From Rickettsiales bacterium (lineage in GTDB: Bacteria; Pseudomonadota; Alphaproteobacteria; Rickettsiales; SXRF01), in NCBI GenBank assembly GCA_041396965.1, contig JAWKXN010000001.1:1302001-1366000 (forward strand): a stretch of DNA of 64,000 bases, given 5' to 3'. The notes under the pieces were generated by a model that worked only from the letters and a program-made list of their open reading frames with translations, ran no database searches and was not told the DNA's origin. The translations under genes and the position numbers were made by a program. How positions within the stretch are numbered: the first letter of the stretch is position 1; every line of letters starts with the position of its first letter. Below, in pieces: positions 36,501 through 44,714 of this stretch.

Positions 36501-36748
36501 AAGCGCGTGATATACTTGGGCTTGATGACATAAAATTTAACGCCGGAGAGGATGATCTAAGCAGCTCATCCATAGGCGTTGGAAAATATATAGATGATAA
36601 TATTTATCTTGAACTGGAACAAGACATACAAGGAACCGGTAACAAAGCTAAGATAGAAGTAGAGCTTACTCCCAATATATCTGTTGAAAGTGGCACTAGC
36701 TCCACTCAAGACAGCGAAGTTGGCATCAACTGGAAATATGATTATTAG
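33530..36748 (+). CDS. tamB: TamB, translocation and assembly module protein
   Basis: 1072 residues from the ATG at 33530, three bases after the tamA stop. One N-terminal membrane helix (about 20-42) anchors a very long beta-rich periplasmic part, ending in the DUF490/TamB domain: KGKLSTVRGRYEEFGKKFSIKKAELVFDG-like segment, QDEALSMLLFGK and a final LTPNISVESG strand pattern. TamB is a bridge-like groove spanning the periplasm for lipid transport. The Asn/Lys/Ile-rich composition reflects the AT-rich genome. The tamA-tamB pair is complete. Confidence 0.93.
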   Translation: MGLYKKLRTYGLPAYIALPSYVIIFVVILLMLSLITISIFLSTNYGKSSITHKLEKEIYDATGYFTKIDDISFFPMLSVRAKNILLTDGKTNTIKVNNFSLKLKPLAYKAYLKAKNIIIPANKTKDDNNTGEDIELSLDSDIKWLSGQNLVIFSVDNYISKGASYINNGNLRTTGEYLLNNNILRINSSKFINARIIANNKANIDFNTDKLLATSKIDVNNLEKINDKLSGKININSEIEGSLTSQTIKSKITSKNVIYDKTPIHDFSAIINAKNENEILDGTLNVTNNQNAEIKLVYKVAGNTTSLNDIQVRHGKNSAYGKLTINTDNMLTSGKLTIDMPELKLLSDYLKTPLSGKVNATARLNNDGKKQKADILIKAANIVAGEYGNYRLSSANSAIKFNDVLSYDPDIITLEVNDTSYDDTSIKKASFKLINNKGNWKINSDISGKDRYDFSLNTTANVNTDFKNNKFYGKINSLTASYADAKIIGKEDIIFNILKDKSSVLIPYLIVGKGIAKADIKLDDNSTNATISGKNIYPKDFNPAISPLFAESPINFIITVTDKNNNPEINANINAEKLLISKNSPKSTIKINLKTLSDKTNLKAIISDGSAINSNVALNIPTTFSLTPPKLSVDENKPLNGDAKFTLDTYGISKFLLPPEHILSGKIQGKIAISGTSLKPSLKGNIKLTDGSYNNIPLGINLIDMNSEIVANRQNLAINKFTASDKEKNTINLTGSVNSIFSDKLNYKMDILSDSFTLFNNPDFYAKIAANLKMSGDSSSGKITGKLDNKSIKINLPERFTENPARLNITKTIPTYESTDNTANKHDSVTPSPFNLVMDIIFNADNQVFVRGWGLDTELKGNLKISGDATSPDVKGKLSTVRGRYEEFGKKFSIKKAELVFDGEIPPSPYLNIVTSNKESGVEINPIISGEVSKPELRVESIPPMPQDEALSMLLFGKTPGKITPFQAAQLADSIRKLSGKGGGGFNPVDKARDILGLDDIKFNAGEDDLSSSSIGVGKYIDDNIYLELEQDIQGTGNKAKIEVELTPNISVESGTSSTQDSEVGINWKYDY

Positions 36749-36752
36749 AATT

Positions 36753-36784
36753 TTGTCAGAAAACTTGTGCTAAATTTGTATAAT
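36753..36784 (+). promoter_or_regulatory. Weak direct-repeat promoter-like sequence after tamB
   Basis: TTGTCAG (36753-36759), AAAA, CTTGTGC (36764-36770), then 8 bases and TATAAT (36779-36784). It resembles the virB-type box but the second half-site is poor and the spacing to -10 is short. It points into the palindrome-rich element at 36829-37081, not into a gene, so it may drive a small RNA or be chance. Confidence 0.25.
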
Positions 36785-36828
36785 CCGCATAAAAGCTATC
36801 ATCCCGAACACAATAGAGGGATCTTAGG

Positions 36829-37081
36829 TCTATAGGCGTGGCAATCGCCTTTGGATACAATGTCACCCCGCACGTGGTTAGCGGGGTCTAGTGGGTTGCA
36901 GAGCAATCCAGTGAAAAGCTCTGTTTTTCACAACCGGATGCCGTCATAAAGACGGCATGACAGTGTCATGTTCAGTGCCTGATACCCAAATGTAATCGCC
37001 ATGGGTCTATAGGCAATTCTTGCAAAGATTCCTCCGCTCAGTCAGGATAATGAATATTGTTAGAAACATCACGCCTACAGA
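36829..37081. repeat. Palindrome-rich intergenic element with terminal inverted repeats
   Basis: The ends TCTATAGGCGTG (36829-36840) and CACGCCTACAGA (37070-37081) are inverted repeats matching at 11 of 12 positions. Inside are ACCCCGC-N9-GCGGGGT (36865-36887), ATGCCGTC-N5-GACGGCAT (36938-36958), and a second copy of GGTCTATAGGC (36827-36837 and 37004-37014). GC content is clearly above its surroundings. It looks like a MITE or composite intergenic repeat. The rest of the 36749-37234 gap is A/T-rich and carries TATAAT at 37189-37194, the likely cpaF promoter. Confidence 0.65.
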
Positions 37082-37234
37082 AGCTAACCAATTATAAAAT
37101 ATAAATAATATCGCAAATAAAATATAAATATATTTTAATAATTTAACTTATTATTATTAATAAAATAATTCAAAATTAATATTTGCCATATAATATTTAG
37201 TAACACATAAATTAATTACAGGGATTATCAAACT

Positions 37235-38356
37235 ATGATTAGAGTCGCCAAATTACTAGATAATTATGATGATTTTGGAGCGATAGCCCCCTTACTAGCT
37301 GACCACACAGTCAATGATATACTCGTAAACGGATACGACGAAATATACGTTGAACGTGATGGTGTACTAGAAAAAACCGACATAGTTTTCAAGAACGAGA
37401 AAGAAGTAAACGATCTAGCGCACTACATAGTAAATATTGTTGGTAGAACTCTGGATGAGGATAGACCAATGGTTGACGCTAGGCTTTCTGATGGTAGTAG
37501 GGTTAATATAATAGCTCCGCCACTTGCCGTTGATGGAACTACTATCTCAATCCGTAAATTTTCTCCTAGAAAACGCTCTCTTGATGATTTAGCCGCGCAG
37601 AAATGTATGTCCGAAGCAATGTGTGAGTTTCTAAAAATAGCCGCTGCCTGCCGAATGAATATCATAATATCAGGTGGAACAGGTTCCGGTAAAACCACTC
37701 TACTTAACGCCATATCTAACCATATCAATAACTGGGAACGCATTGTTACCATAGAAGATGCCGCTGAATTACAGCTACAAAAAGAACATGTAGTAAGGCT
37801 AGAGTCGCAACCAGCGATATATGGCGATAATCCTAAAGAAGAAATAACTATTCGTGATTTAGTAAAAAACGCTCTTAGGATGCGTCCAGATCGGATTATT
37901 CTTGGTGAGGTACGTGGTGGCGAAGCTTTTGACATGTTACAAGCCATGAACACTGGTCACGAAGGCTCTCTCGCTACTATTCACGCCAACCACCCACGTG
38001 ACGCTCTAATGCGTCTTGATAACATAATAAGTATGTCACACGCCAACGCTACCATACGCTCTATCAGAAATCAGGTAGCTTCCGCCGTTCACCTTATAGT
38101 ACAGGTAAGCCGTCAAGGTAATGGACAGCGCTGCGTTTCATTTATCTCCGAGATAGCCGGTATGGAAGGCGACATGATTACCATGAACGAGCTATTTAAC
38201 TGCACTCCTGAGACTAAAAATGGTGCGGTTTCTCTATCAACAGATGGTGAATATAAGTGGACTGGCGTGATGCCAAGATGCTTACGCCGTATCGCCTATT
38301 ATGGTGAACTGGAAAGATTATCCAAAGCTCTAGGCATCAGAATACCAAAAATTTAG
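37235..38356 (+). CDS. cpaF: CpaF/TadA-family secretion ATPase
   Basis: 373 residues. VNDILVNGYDEIYVERDG, DARLSDGSRVNIIAPPLAVDG, Walker A GGTGSGKTTLL (about 146), the Asp box, Walker B RPDRIILGEVRGGEAFDML and the HEGSLATIHAN motif place it with CpaF of Tad/Flp pili rather than VirB11. It is shorter than many CpaF proteins because the extra N-terminal domain is absent. No other pilus gene is near, so it acts with components elsewhere. A role as a stand-in VirB11 for the T4SS cannot be excluded. Confidence 0.88.
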   Translation: MIRVAKLLDNYDDFGAIAPLLADHTVNDILVNGYDEIYVERDGVLEKTDIVFKNEKEVNDLAHYIVNIVGRTLDEDRPMVDARLSDGSRVNIIAPPLAVDGTTISIRKFSPRKRSLDDLAAQKCMSEAMCEFLKIAAACRMNIIISGGTGSGKTTLLNAISNHINNWERIVTIEDAAELQLQKEHVVRLESQPAIYGDNPKEEITIRDLVKNALRMRPDRIILGEVRGGEAFDMLQAMNTGHEGSLATIHANHPRDALMRLDNIISMSHANATIRSIRNQVASAVHLIVQVSRQGNGQRCVSFISEIAGMEGDMITMNELFNCTPETKNGAVSLSTDGEYKWTGVMPRCLRRIAYYGELERLSKALGIRIPKI

Positions 38357-38531
38357 CTCTTATAGCGCTTTATAAACTAAAAAACAATTTAGCGGTCTTA
38401 AATATATTGCCGAATTCTATTGCATCTGGACGTTTTGTGATATAACCTAGCGGTATATATTCCAGAATATAACTGGAACTTTTTGTTTAAGACATCATAT
38501 AAAAAATCATAATAATTGAAGAGAATAGCAT

Positions 38532-39119
38532 ATGAAAATTTCTGTTTCAGGAAAAGGGGTGGACGTTGGCTCCGCTCTGAAGTCACACATTGAGGAACAA
38601 ATTGAGGAACACGTAAAAAAATATATAGATAGAGTCACCAGCGTCCACGTTGTTATATCACGTGAAGCACACCTATTTCGTGTAGATATTACTGGCAATA
38701 TAGGAACTCACTCTGGTCTGGTGATACGCGGTCGTGGCGCTCTTGAGGATATATACGCGGCTTTTGACGAGGCCTTAGAAAAAATTTCTAAGCAGCTAAG
38801 AAGGTATAAGCGTAAAATCACTAATCACCATAAGAACGCCACTGAACATGATGAGCTTAACAAGCGTGGTATTGGCACTAAATACATAATATCCGCTGAT
38901 TCCGGTGAGCAAGATGAGAAACAATCCGGTATAGTGATAGCGGAAAAACCAACTGACATAGAAAAGCTAACCGTTAGTGAGGCTGTTATGAGGATGGACT
39001 TACAAGATCTTCCCGCTCTCATGTTTTACAACTCAGCTCACGGTAGGTTAAATATTATATATAGAAGAACTGATGGTAACATTTCTTGGGTAGATCCATC
39101 AGAAGAAAAAGCCGCCTAG
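38532..39119 (+). CDS. hpf: Long-form ribosome hibernation promoting factor HPF
   Basis: 195 residues. The N-terminal domain (1 to about 105) is the YfiA/HPF fold: KISVSGKGVDVGSALKSHIEE and AFDEALEKISKQLRRYKRKI. The C-terminal domain (about 135-190) has VSEAVMRMDLQDLPALMFYNSAHGRLNIIYRR, which marks the long form that dimerises ribosomes into 100S particles. It is followed at 18 bases by ptsN, the usual partner. Confidence 0.95.
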   Translation: MKISVSGKGVDVGSALKSHIEEQIEEHVKKYIDRVTSVHVVISREAHLFRVDITGNIGTHSGLVIRGRGALEDIYAAFDEALEKISKQLRRYKRKITNHHKNATEHDELNKRGIGTKYIISADSGEQDEKQSGIVIAEKPTDIEKLTVSEAVMRMDLQDLPALMFYNSAHGRLNIIYRRTDGNISWVDPSEEKAA

Positions 39120-39137
39120 TCCACGCGACATAATAAT

Positions 39138-39587
39138 ATGAATATCGCGTCATTACTTTCTGTAAATGCTATAATACCTGACTTACACGCTCGTGATAAG
39201 AAACAGGTATTAAAGCAGCTTGCCGCGAGTGCGGCTAAATTTTGCGATATTCCAGAAAAGGAAATATACTCTATACTTCTTCAGCGTGAGAATATGGGCT
39301 GTACTGGAATGGGAAATGGAGTTTGTATCCCACATGGCAGGTTTGATAATATTGACAAGATATTTTTATTGTTCGCAAGATTACATAAACCAATTGATTT
39401 TATGGCGGCGGATGGGAAAAAGGTTGATTTAGTGTTCCTATTACTCACACCTTCTAATGTTGATAGTGAACATCTTAAAACCCTAGCCCTTATCTCACGC
39501 CTACTCAGAGATCGTGATTTATGCGCGACATTACGTGCCACTAGTGACAGAGATGAGCTTCACGCTCTGCTTACAGCCAGCTATTAA
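39138..39587 (+). CDS. ptsN: PtsN, EIIA-Ntr phosphotransferase protein
   Basis: 149 residues. The phosphorylated histidine is H66 in GNGVCIPHGRF, with GCTGMGNG before it and VDLVFLLLTPS after. EIIA-Ntr takes phosphate from EINtr/NPr and regulates potassium uptake, stress and other functions; it is not a sugar transporter. The hpf-ptsN order is widespread in proteobacteria. Confidence 0.94.
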   Translation: MNIASLLSVNAIIPDLHARDKKQVLKQLAASAAKFCDIPEKEIYSILLQRENMGCTGMGNGVCIPHGRFDNIDKIFLLFARLHKPIDFMAADGKKVDLVFLLLTPSNVDSEHLKTLALISRLLRDRDLCATLRATSDRDELHALLTASY

Positions 39588-39609
39588 TACAATATTGAGG
39601 ATATTTACG

Positions 39610-39831
39610 ATGTTAGCAAAATTCATAAAATTATTTTCAATTGGAATAATTATGACTTTAGTCACCGGATGTTATGCGACACCACGCATTTTCGGTGATA
39701 GTAAATATGAGCCAGTATCTGAGCGGTATATAATAAAAGAGCCTCAAAACCCTGAATCAACCACTCAGGATAGTGATGACGACGATGATAACGAAGTAAA
39801 ACCAATCCAGATAATAAGACAAACTGATTAG
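39610..39831 (+). CDS. Small lipoprotein
   Basis: 73 residues from the ATG at 39610. A signal peptide with a hydrophobic core ends in the lipobox LVTGC, so the mature protein starts at Cys21. The mature part is hydrophilic with an Asp run (SDDDDDNEVK). No family is recognised. It starts 22 bases after ptsN and ends 5 bases before the exonuclease gene, so it belongs to the same run of genes. Confidence 0.7.
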   Translation: MLAKFIKLFSIGIIMTLVTGCYATPRIFGDSKYEPVSERYIIKEPQNPESTTQDSDDDDDNEVKPIQIIRQTD

Positions 39832-39836
39832 TATTT

Positions 39837-40634
39837 ATGCCTCTTAAAATAGTAAGCTGGAATATAAATTCTATAAGGATACGTATTCCTTTGTTACAAA
39901 AGCTAATAGACACAGAAAATCCAGATATAATTTGTCTTCAAGAAACTAAAGTAACCGATGAGCTTTTTCCACTAAAACAAATAAAGCAACTAGGGTTTAA
40001 TAATATATTATTCTCCGGTCAAAAAAGCTATAACGGAGTTGCCATACTCGCTAAACCAGAGGTTAGTGAAAATGTGTGTATGCGGATAGCTGACTCAAAC
40101 GACAAAAGACATATAGCAACCTCCATTTATAATAAAGTTGAACTGCATAATTTTTACGTACCGGCCGGCGGGGATATTCCAGATCCTAAACAAAATCCAG
40201 CTTATGGCTTTAAGCTACGTTTTGTGGAAGCAATGACTGATTGGTCGTGTGAGTTAAAAAAGAATAAAAAATCAGCCATCATTCTTGGTGATTTTAATAT
40301 CGCCCCACTTCCTAATGATGTCTGGTCACACAAGCAACTCATGAACGTGGTAAGCCATACCGAACCAGAAATCACTAGACTTAATAAACTCAAAGATTCC
40401 TACTCTTGGTGTGACGTAGCTAGACATTTCACCAGTGAAGATGAGAAAGTCTATAGCTGGTGGAGCTATCGTAATCGTGACTGGAAAAAATCCAATAGAG
40501 GACGCAGACTCGACCATATCTGGGTCACCCCTGACCTCGTTTCCTCAGTTAAAAACTTCTCTATATTAAGAGAAGCTCGTGATTGGCAATCTCCCTCCGA
40601 CCATGTGCCAATAATAATGGAAATAGAATTGTAG
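39837..40634 (+). CDS. xthA: Exodeoxyribonuclease III (Xth)
   Basis: 265 residues. Motifs of the EEP nuclease family: SWNINSIR at the N-terminus, ICLQETKV with the metal-binding Glu, GDFNIAP, RRLDHIWV and the terminal SDHVPI with the catalytic His. It cuts at abasic sites and trims 3' ends in base-excision repair. Ends 19 bases before hisI. Confidence 0.95.
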   Translation: MPLKIVSWNINSIRIRIPLLQKLIDTENPDIICLQETKVTDELFPLKQIKQLGFNNILFSGQKSYNGVAILAKPEVSENVCMRIADSNDKRHIATSIYNKVELHNFYVPAGGDIPDPKQNPAYGFKLRFVEAMTDWSCELKKNKKSAIILGDFNIAPLPNDVWSHKQLMNVVSHTEPEITRLNKLKDSYSWCDVARHFTSEDEKVYSWWSYRNRDWKKSNRGRRLDHIWVTPDLVSSVKNFSILREARDWQSPSDHVPIIMEIEL

Positions 40635-40653
40635 ATGAGTTAAAACATACTCT

Positions 40654-40986
40654 ATGAAAAAAAACATAATAGATATACTAAAACAGATAAAATTTGATAG
40701 TAACGGGCTTGTTCCGGCAATAGCACAAGATTATCAAAGCGGTGAGGTATTAATGATGGCGTGGATGAACGCTAATGCCATTCAAAAAACCATTAATAGC
40801 GGTGAGGTTCACTATTGGTCACGCTCACGTGGGAGGTTGTGGAAAAAAGGTGAAACTTCCGGTAATGTCCAGAATCTTAAGGAATTTACACTAGATTGTG
40901 ATGGCGACACAATATTACTTAAAATTGAACAGGTTGGCGTTGCCTGCCATACTGGCAAGCGTAGCTGTTTTTTTAATAAGATATAG
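40654..40986 (+). CDS. hisI: HisI phosphoribosyl-AMP cyclohydrolase
   Basis: 110 residues, the length of the single-domain enzyme. MMAWMNANAIQKTI, HYWSRSRGRLWKKGETSGN and the metal ligands DCDGD and CHTGKRSCFF are complete. It opens the purine ring in the third step of histidine synthesis. No hisE domain is fused and no other his genes are adjacent, although a hisN-like phosphatase is at 45148. Confidence 0.95.
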   Translation: MKKNIIDILKQIKFDSNGLVPAIAQDYQSGEVLMMAWMNANAIQKTINSGEVHYWSRSRGRLWKKGETSGNVQNLKEFTLDCDGDTILLKIEQVGVACHTGKRSCFFNKI

Positions 40987-41011
40987 AATAAAAATAGGTT
41001 AATAAATTCAA

Positions 41012-41057
41012 CTGTCACAAAAGCTTAACACAAACTTCGTGATCAAACTGCTATAAT
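41012..41057 (+). promoter_or_regulatory. Response-regulator-type direct-repeat promoter of the 41090 orphan gene
   Basis: CTGTCAC (41012-41018), AAAA, GCTTAAC (41023-41029). A perfect TATAAT at 41052-41057 lies two periods downstream; a third, weak half-site (ACTTCGT, 41034-41040) fills the 11-bp register and would place the -10 at 11 bases from the array. Confidence 0.5.
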
Positions 41058-41089
41058 TCAGTATATGTAAACTAAAATAATGGGTTGTT

Positions 41090-41599
41090 ATGGCTGAAGA
41101 TAGTAATATAAATGGCGCTCCTACCGCTACTAGTGGTGGTAATAACTCTGATGGTAAGAATCAGCACGACACACAACACGCCAGAAATCCAGCCCGTAAT
41201 TTAGGCAGAGATGCTGATGGCGCAGAAAACAAGCAACCGCTGGAGAGAACTAGCTTGGCAGAACGCACTAGCAACAGAATAAAGAGTATTGTAGCAGTTC
41301 TAACCGCTAGTTTAAATCTGAGTGATGAAGAAAAGCTACATACAGAAGCAGACCTAAGTTCCAAGTCTGCTGGCGGTAAGCAGATAACTGCTAAAGATGC
41401 TGTAGATACAGCTGAAAAAGTAGCTTCTGCCGAAAAGTTTAATCCTACATCATCTTTGTCATCAGAAGTGATGTTACTTGCAAGAGGAGAAGGAAATAGA
41501 TTGCAAGAATATAATACAACTATGACTGACACTAGCGGAGCACGTCTGCAAGCTGGCGCTAGCAAGCCACATCAACAACAAGAAGGGCTGTCTGCTTAA
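41090..41599 (+). CDS. Orphan low-complexity protein, candidate T4SS-co-regulated factor
   Basis: 169 residues, soluble, rich in Ala, Ser, Asn, Glu and Lys, with no signal peptide or membrane helix. The first 60 residues look disordered (MAEDSNINGAPTATSGGNN). A short helical stretch with SLAERTSNRIKSIVAVLTASLNL (about residues 55-78) and a few Ala/Glu helices follow. It has no recognisable family. Its promoter has the direct-repeat box of the virB operon. The similar style of N-terminus (short, polar, Met-Ser/Ala-Glu/Asp) is shared with the orphan proteins at 15785, 56973 and 58482. Confidence 0.65.
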   Translation: MAEDSNINGAPTATSGGNNSDGKNQHDTQHARNPARNLGRDADGAENKQPLERTSLAERTSNRIKSIVAVLTASLNLSDEEKLHTEADLSSKSAGGKQITAKDAVDTAEKVASAEKFNPTSSLSSEVMLLARGEGNRLQEYNTTMTDTSGARLQAGASKPHQQQEGLSA

Positions 41600-41843
41600 G
41601 TCACTGTTAGCCTATACTTGATTTTGGATTATTCTTATACAAAACAAGCGTTGTCACCTCATTATTTATTATCTGTAACCCCGCACTTACCCCCTGTCAC
41701 CCTTACTGAGAATACTCCATTAAATCTGGCTAAAGCCTATTTACTTACTACCATCACAAAAACGTTTGAATAATATTTTTCTGTAGATTATTAGATATTA
41801 TATATATTCTAATAACTTCGTTTTTATTACACTGTAACAACTG

Positions 41844-43115
41844 ATGAAATTTATTATCCTTGGCTCTGGTTTACTTGGCGTTACCTCCGCTTATGAACTT
41901 GGAAAACGTGGTTTTGACGTAACCGTTATTGACCAAGCGAGTGAAGCCGCCGCTGACACTAGCTACGCTAATGGTGGACAATTAAGTTATAACCACGCCG
42001 AGCCATGGGCAAACTCATATGTACTTCCTAAACTGCCAGCATGGATAATACGTCCTGACTCACCTCTAGTGTTCCGGCCACGCATGGAAATGCCTTTTAT
42101 CAATTGGAGCCTATCATTCCTACGAAATTGCACGAAGCGCCGTGCTGATATAAATACCGTAAACATGTTGCGCCTTGGTCTTTACAGCCGTATATCCATG
42201 CATAAAATCCAGCAAGATGAGAATCTTGAGTTTAACTACTCACAAAAAGGCATATTGCATATCTACAGCAGCGAAGCAGAGCTGGAACATGGCAAAAGAC
42301 AAATGGAATTCCAAGCGAAATTCGGTGGTGAGGAAAACATTCTCTCACAAGAAGAGGTTTTCGCACTAGAGCCAGCACTAGCGAACAGTAATCAGAAAAT
42401 AATCGGCGGTATCCACGCTGTTAACGATGAAAGCGGCGATGCCCGTCTATTCTGTAAAGAGCTAGCGAAAAGAGCTAGCGAGAAATACGGAGTTAAGTTT
42501 GAGTATGGCGTAAAACTGGAGAGCATAAACGCCAAAGATAGAAAAATTACCTCCATAAAAACTAGTAAAGGAGAGATGAGCGCGGATAATTTTGTTATGG
42601 CTCTTGGCTCGTACAGCGCGGTACATCTAAGAACACTTGGCATTAATGTCCCTATATACCCAATGAAGGGCTATAGTATAACCATAAAAGCGGGTGAGTC
42701 GTGCCCGAATATCAGCATCACCGATGGCACACATAAAATAGTGTATAGCAGACTTGGCGATAATATAAGGGTCGCTGGAACCGCTGAGTTCGCTGGATAT
42801 AATCATGATATTAATGAAAACCGTATAACACCAATAGTAAACGCCGCGAAAAACTTGCTTCCTAAAGCTGATTGGAACAGTGAAATAAGTAAATGGGCAT
42901 GCCTTAGACCCTCCACACCAGATGGTCCTCCCATAATTGGGCGTACTCCTTACGTGAACCTATTCTTAAACACCGGACACGGCACACTCGGTTGGACACA
43001 AGCCGCCGGAAGCTCTGTACTTCTCGCTGATATAATTGAGAAGAAAACACCGGACATACTGCTGCATGGTCTAACCTTAAATAGGTATAAAATTGATCTC
43101 AAACAAATAAAATAA
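41844..43115 (+). CDS. dadA: DadA-type D-amino acid dehydrogenase
   Basis: 423 residues. FAD-binding N-terminus IILGSGLLGVTSAYELGKRG, the SYANGGQLSYNHAEPWA motif and GYSITIKAG, and C-terminal CLRPSTPDGPPIIG with NTGHGTLGWT fit small-subunit DadA. It oxidises D-amino acids, chiefly D-alanine, to keto acids and feeds electrons to quinone at the membrane. An imperfect palindrome sits at about 41789-41812 upstream. A D-amino acid transaminase is 3.5 kb away, so D-alanine turnover has two routes here. Confidence 0.92.
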   Translation: MKFIILGSGLLGVTSAYELGKRGFDVTVIDQASEAAADTSYANGGQLSYNHAEPWANSYVLPKLPAWIIRPDSPLVFRPRMEMPFINWSLSFLRNCTKRRADINTVNMLRLGLYSRISMHKIQQDENLEFNYSQKGILHIYSSEAELEHGKRQMEFQAKFGGEENILSQEEVFALEPALANSNQKIIGGIHAVNDESGDARLFCKELAKRASEKYGVKFEYGVKLESINAKDRKITSIKTSKGEMSADNFVMALGSYSAVHLRTLGINVPIYPMKGYSITIKAGESCPNISITDGTHKIVYSRLGDNIRVAGTAEFAGYNHDINENRITPIVNAAKNLLPKADWNSEISKWACLRPSTPDGPPIIGRTPYVNLFLNTGHGTLGWTQAAGSSVLLADIIEKKTPDILLHGLTLNRYKIDLKQIK

Positions 43116-43171
43116 AGTTATTTTTAATAATTATATATTATCAATGGACTGATAATTTGGAGCTATACGCT

Positions 43172-43810
43172 ATGAGTAACACAAGCGATTTATGGTATGA
43201 CTGGCTTGGACTTAACACTTGGTTATTTAAGAAGATAAATTCTATAAGCGGTGAGCAGATTTACGACTTTTTAATGAAAGTGGCGAGTTCTTTCGGCAAC
43301 AAGGAATTACTTCCTTATTTTCTATCCATTATAATAGCATACGCCGTTATAAGCCTCATGTGGCGTATATTCGCGCAAAAAGGCGGCAATAAATATTACG
43401 CGATAGCTTGGTTCAATATTTTTCTAATAATGGCGGGCGGACTTTACGCTGGGAAAGAATCAGTCACCTATATCCAAAAACATTTCGCTTTCCCTCGCCC
43501 ATATGTCGCCCTACACGGCAAAGTAAAACAGTTAGAAAAATTACCAGCGGATGAAGCATATAAGAGCTTTCCAAGTATCCATGTCGCTTTTATTACCATT
43601 ATGGTAATCGCCTTATGGCCAGCCCTTAATGAAAATTTCCGCTGGGCTGGAATTGGTCTTATATGCGCTGTTTCATGGTCACGAATGGCTCTTGGCGTTA
43701 ATTACCCTATGGATGTAATAAGTGGATTTATGATTATGTTAATAGAGATGCTTATAATCAGAACGATATATTATGGGCTGATAAACCGTATATTTAAGAC
43801 TGGCTTTTGA
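43172..43810 (+). CDS. PAP2-superfamily membrane protein with altered active site
   Basis: About 212 residues from the ATG at 43172 (GGAG 9 bases upstream). Six membrane segments. The three phosphatase motifs are recognisable but changed: KHFAFPRP, FPSIH where PSGH is usual, and SRMALGVNYPMD where family members have SRx5HxxxD. The third-motif histidine, the nucleophile in PAP2 enzymes, is Asn. So it may be catalytically inactive or use another mechanism. The following alpha/beta hydrolase starts 4 bases after its stop. Confidence 0.8.
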   Translation: MSNTSDLWYDWLGLNTWLFKKINSISGEQIYDFLMKVASSFGNKELLPYFLSIIIAYAVISLMWRIFAQKGGNKYYAIAWFNIFLIMAGGLYAGKESVTYIQKHFAFPRPYVALHGKVKQLEKLPADEAYKSFPSIHVAFITIMVIALWPALNENFRWAGIGLICAVSWSRMALGVNYPMDVISGFMIMLIEMLIIRTIYYGLINRIFKTGF

Positions 43811-43814
43811 GCGT

Positions 43815-44702
43815 ATGTTAAAAGAGTCTCTAACCAAGCCAAAAACCTCTTTTATAGACGTTCCAACAGTCAGCAAAGAAACAACTCACAAAATAGCTAT
43901 ATATGAATGGAATAGCGGTTCTTCTCCTGTGGGTACTGTATTCTGTGTTCACGGACTCACAAGAAATGGCAGAGATTTTGACGTATTAGCCAGCAAATTA
44001 TGTTCCGATTATCATGTATATTCCGTTGATATAGCGGGACGAGGAAAAAGCCAGTGGCTAGAAGATTACAGTCTATATAATTATAACAGCTACCTTGCTG
44101 ATATAATATATATAATAAATCATTTGAAATTAAATGATATACATTGGATAGGCACATCAATGGGCGGAATCATTGGTATGATGCTGGCTAACACCTCACC
44201 TTCTATTATCAAAACCATGACTCTAAATGATATAGGCTGTTTAGTTCCTAAAGAAGGCTTGGAAAGAATACTTAAATATATAAGCGAGCCAACAATTTTT
44301 TCTAACATAAATAAAGCGACAGCGTCTCTGCGTGACAGAACCTTATCATTTGGATTAAGCGATGAAGAATTCTCCGTATTGCTCACCCACAGTCTTCAAA
44401 AAACCGATGACGAAAAAATAATGCTTACCTATGATCCAAACATCACAAAAAGCCTTAATATCGCTGATAAACCAGTGGAAGACGTAAATCTGTGGGCAAT
44501 GTGGGAAGTTATAAAATCAATTCCAACATTACTTATTCGTGGTATGGATTCAGATATACTAACCCACGAAACCGCCATAGGAATGAAAGAATCTCATCCA
44601 AATCTTACCTTGCTAGAAATAGCAAATACTGGACATGCTCCCGCCCTGATGAATGATAATCAAGTAGGATCCATCAAAAATTTTCTTGGTAAAAACAAAT
44701 AG
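43815..44702 (+). CDS. Alpha/beta hydrolase
   Basis: 295 residues. Oxyanion-hole segment FCVHGLTRNGRDFD, nucleophile elbow GTSMGG (Ser about 117), acid in RGMDSDILT and the catalytic His in NTGHAP. Substrate not predictable. It is co-transcribed with the PAP2-like gene, suggesting lipid or ester metabolism, which is a weak inference. A strong stem-loop follows the stop. Confidence 0.88.
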   Translation: MLKESLTKPKTSFIDVPTVSKETTHKIAIYEWNSGSSPVGTVFCVHGLTRNGRDFDVLASKLCSDYHVYSVDIAGRGKSQWLEDYSLYNYNSYLADIIYIINHLKLNDIHWIGTSMGGIIGMMLANTSPSIIKTMTLNDIGCLVPKEGLERILKYISEPTIFSNINKATASLRDRTLSFGLSDEEFSVLLTHSLQKTDDEKIMLTYDPNITKSLNIADKPVEDVNLWAMWEVIKSIPTLLIRGMDSDILTHETAIGMKESHPNLTLLEIANTGHAPALMNDNQVGSIKNFLGKNK

Positions 44703-44714
44703 GAACATAAACAG

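Noticed and set aside
37235..38356. VirB11 of the T4SS
   Set aside because: The N-terminal motifs and HEGSLATIHAN context match CpaF/TadA better; kept only as an alternative role.
41600..41843. Riboswitch or RNA upstream of dadA
   Set aside because: Only A/T-rich sequence and an imperfect palindrome; no conserved RNA fold recognised.
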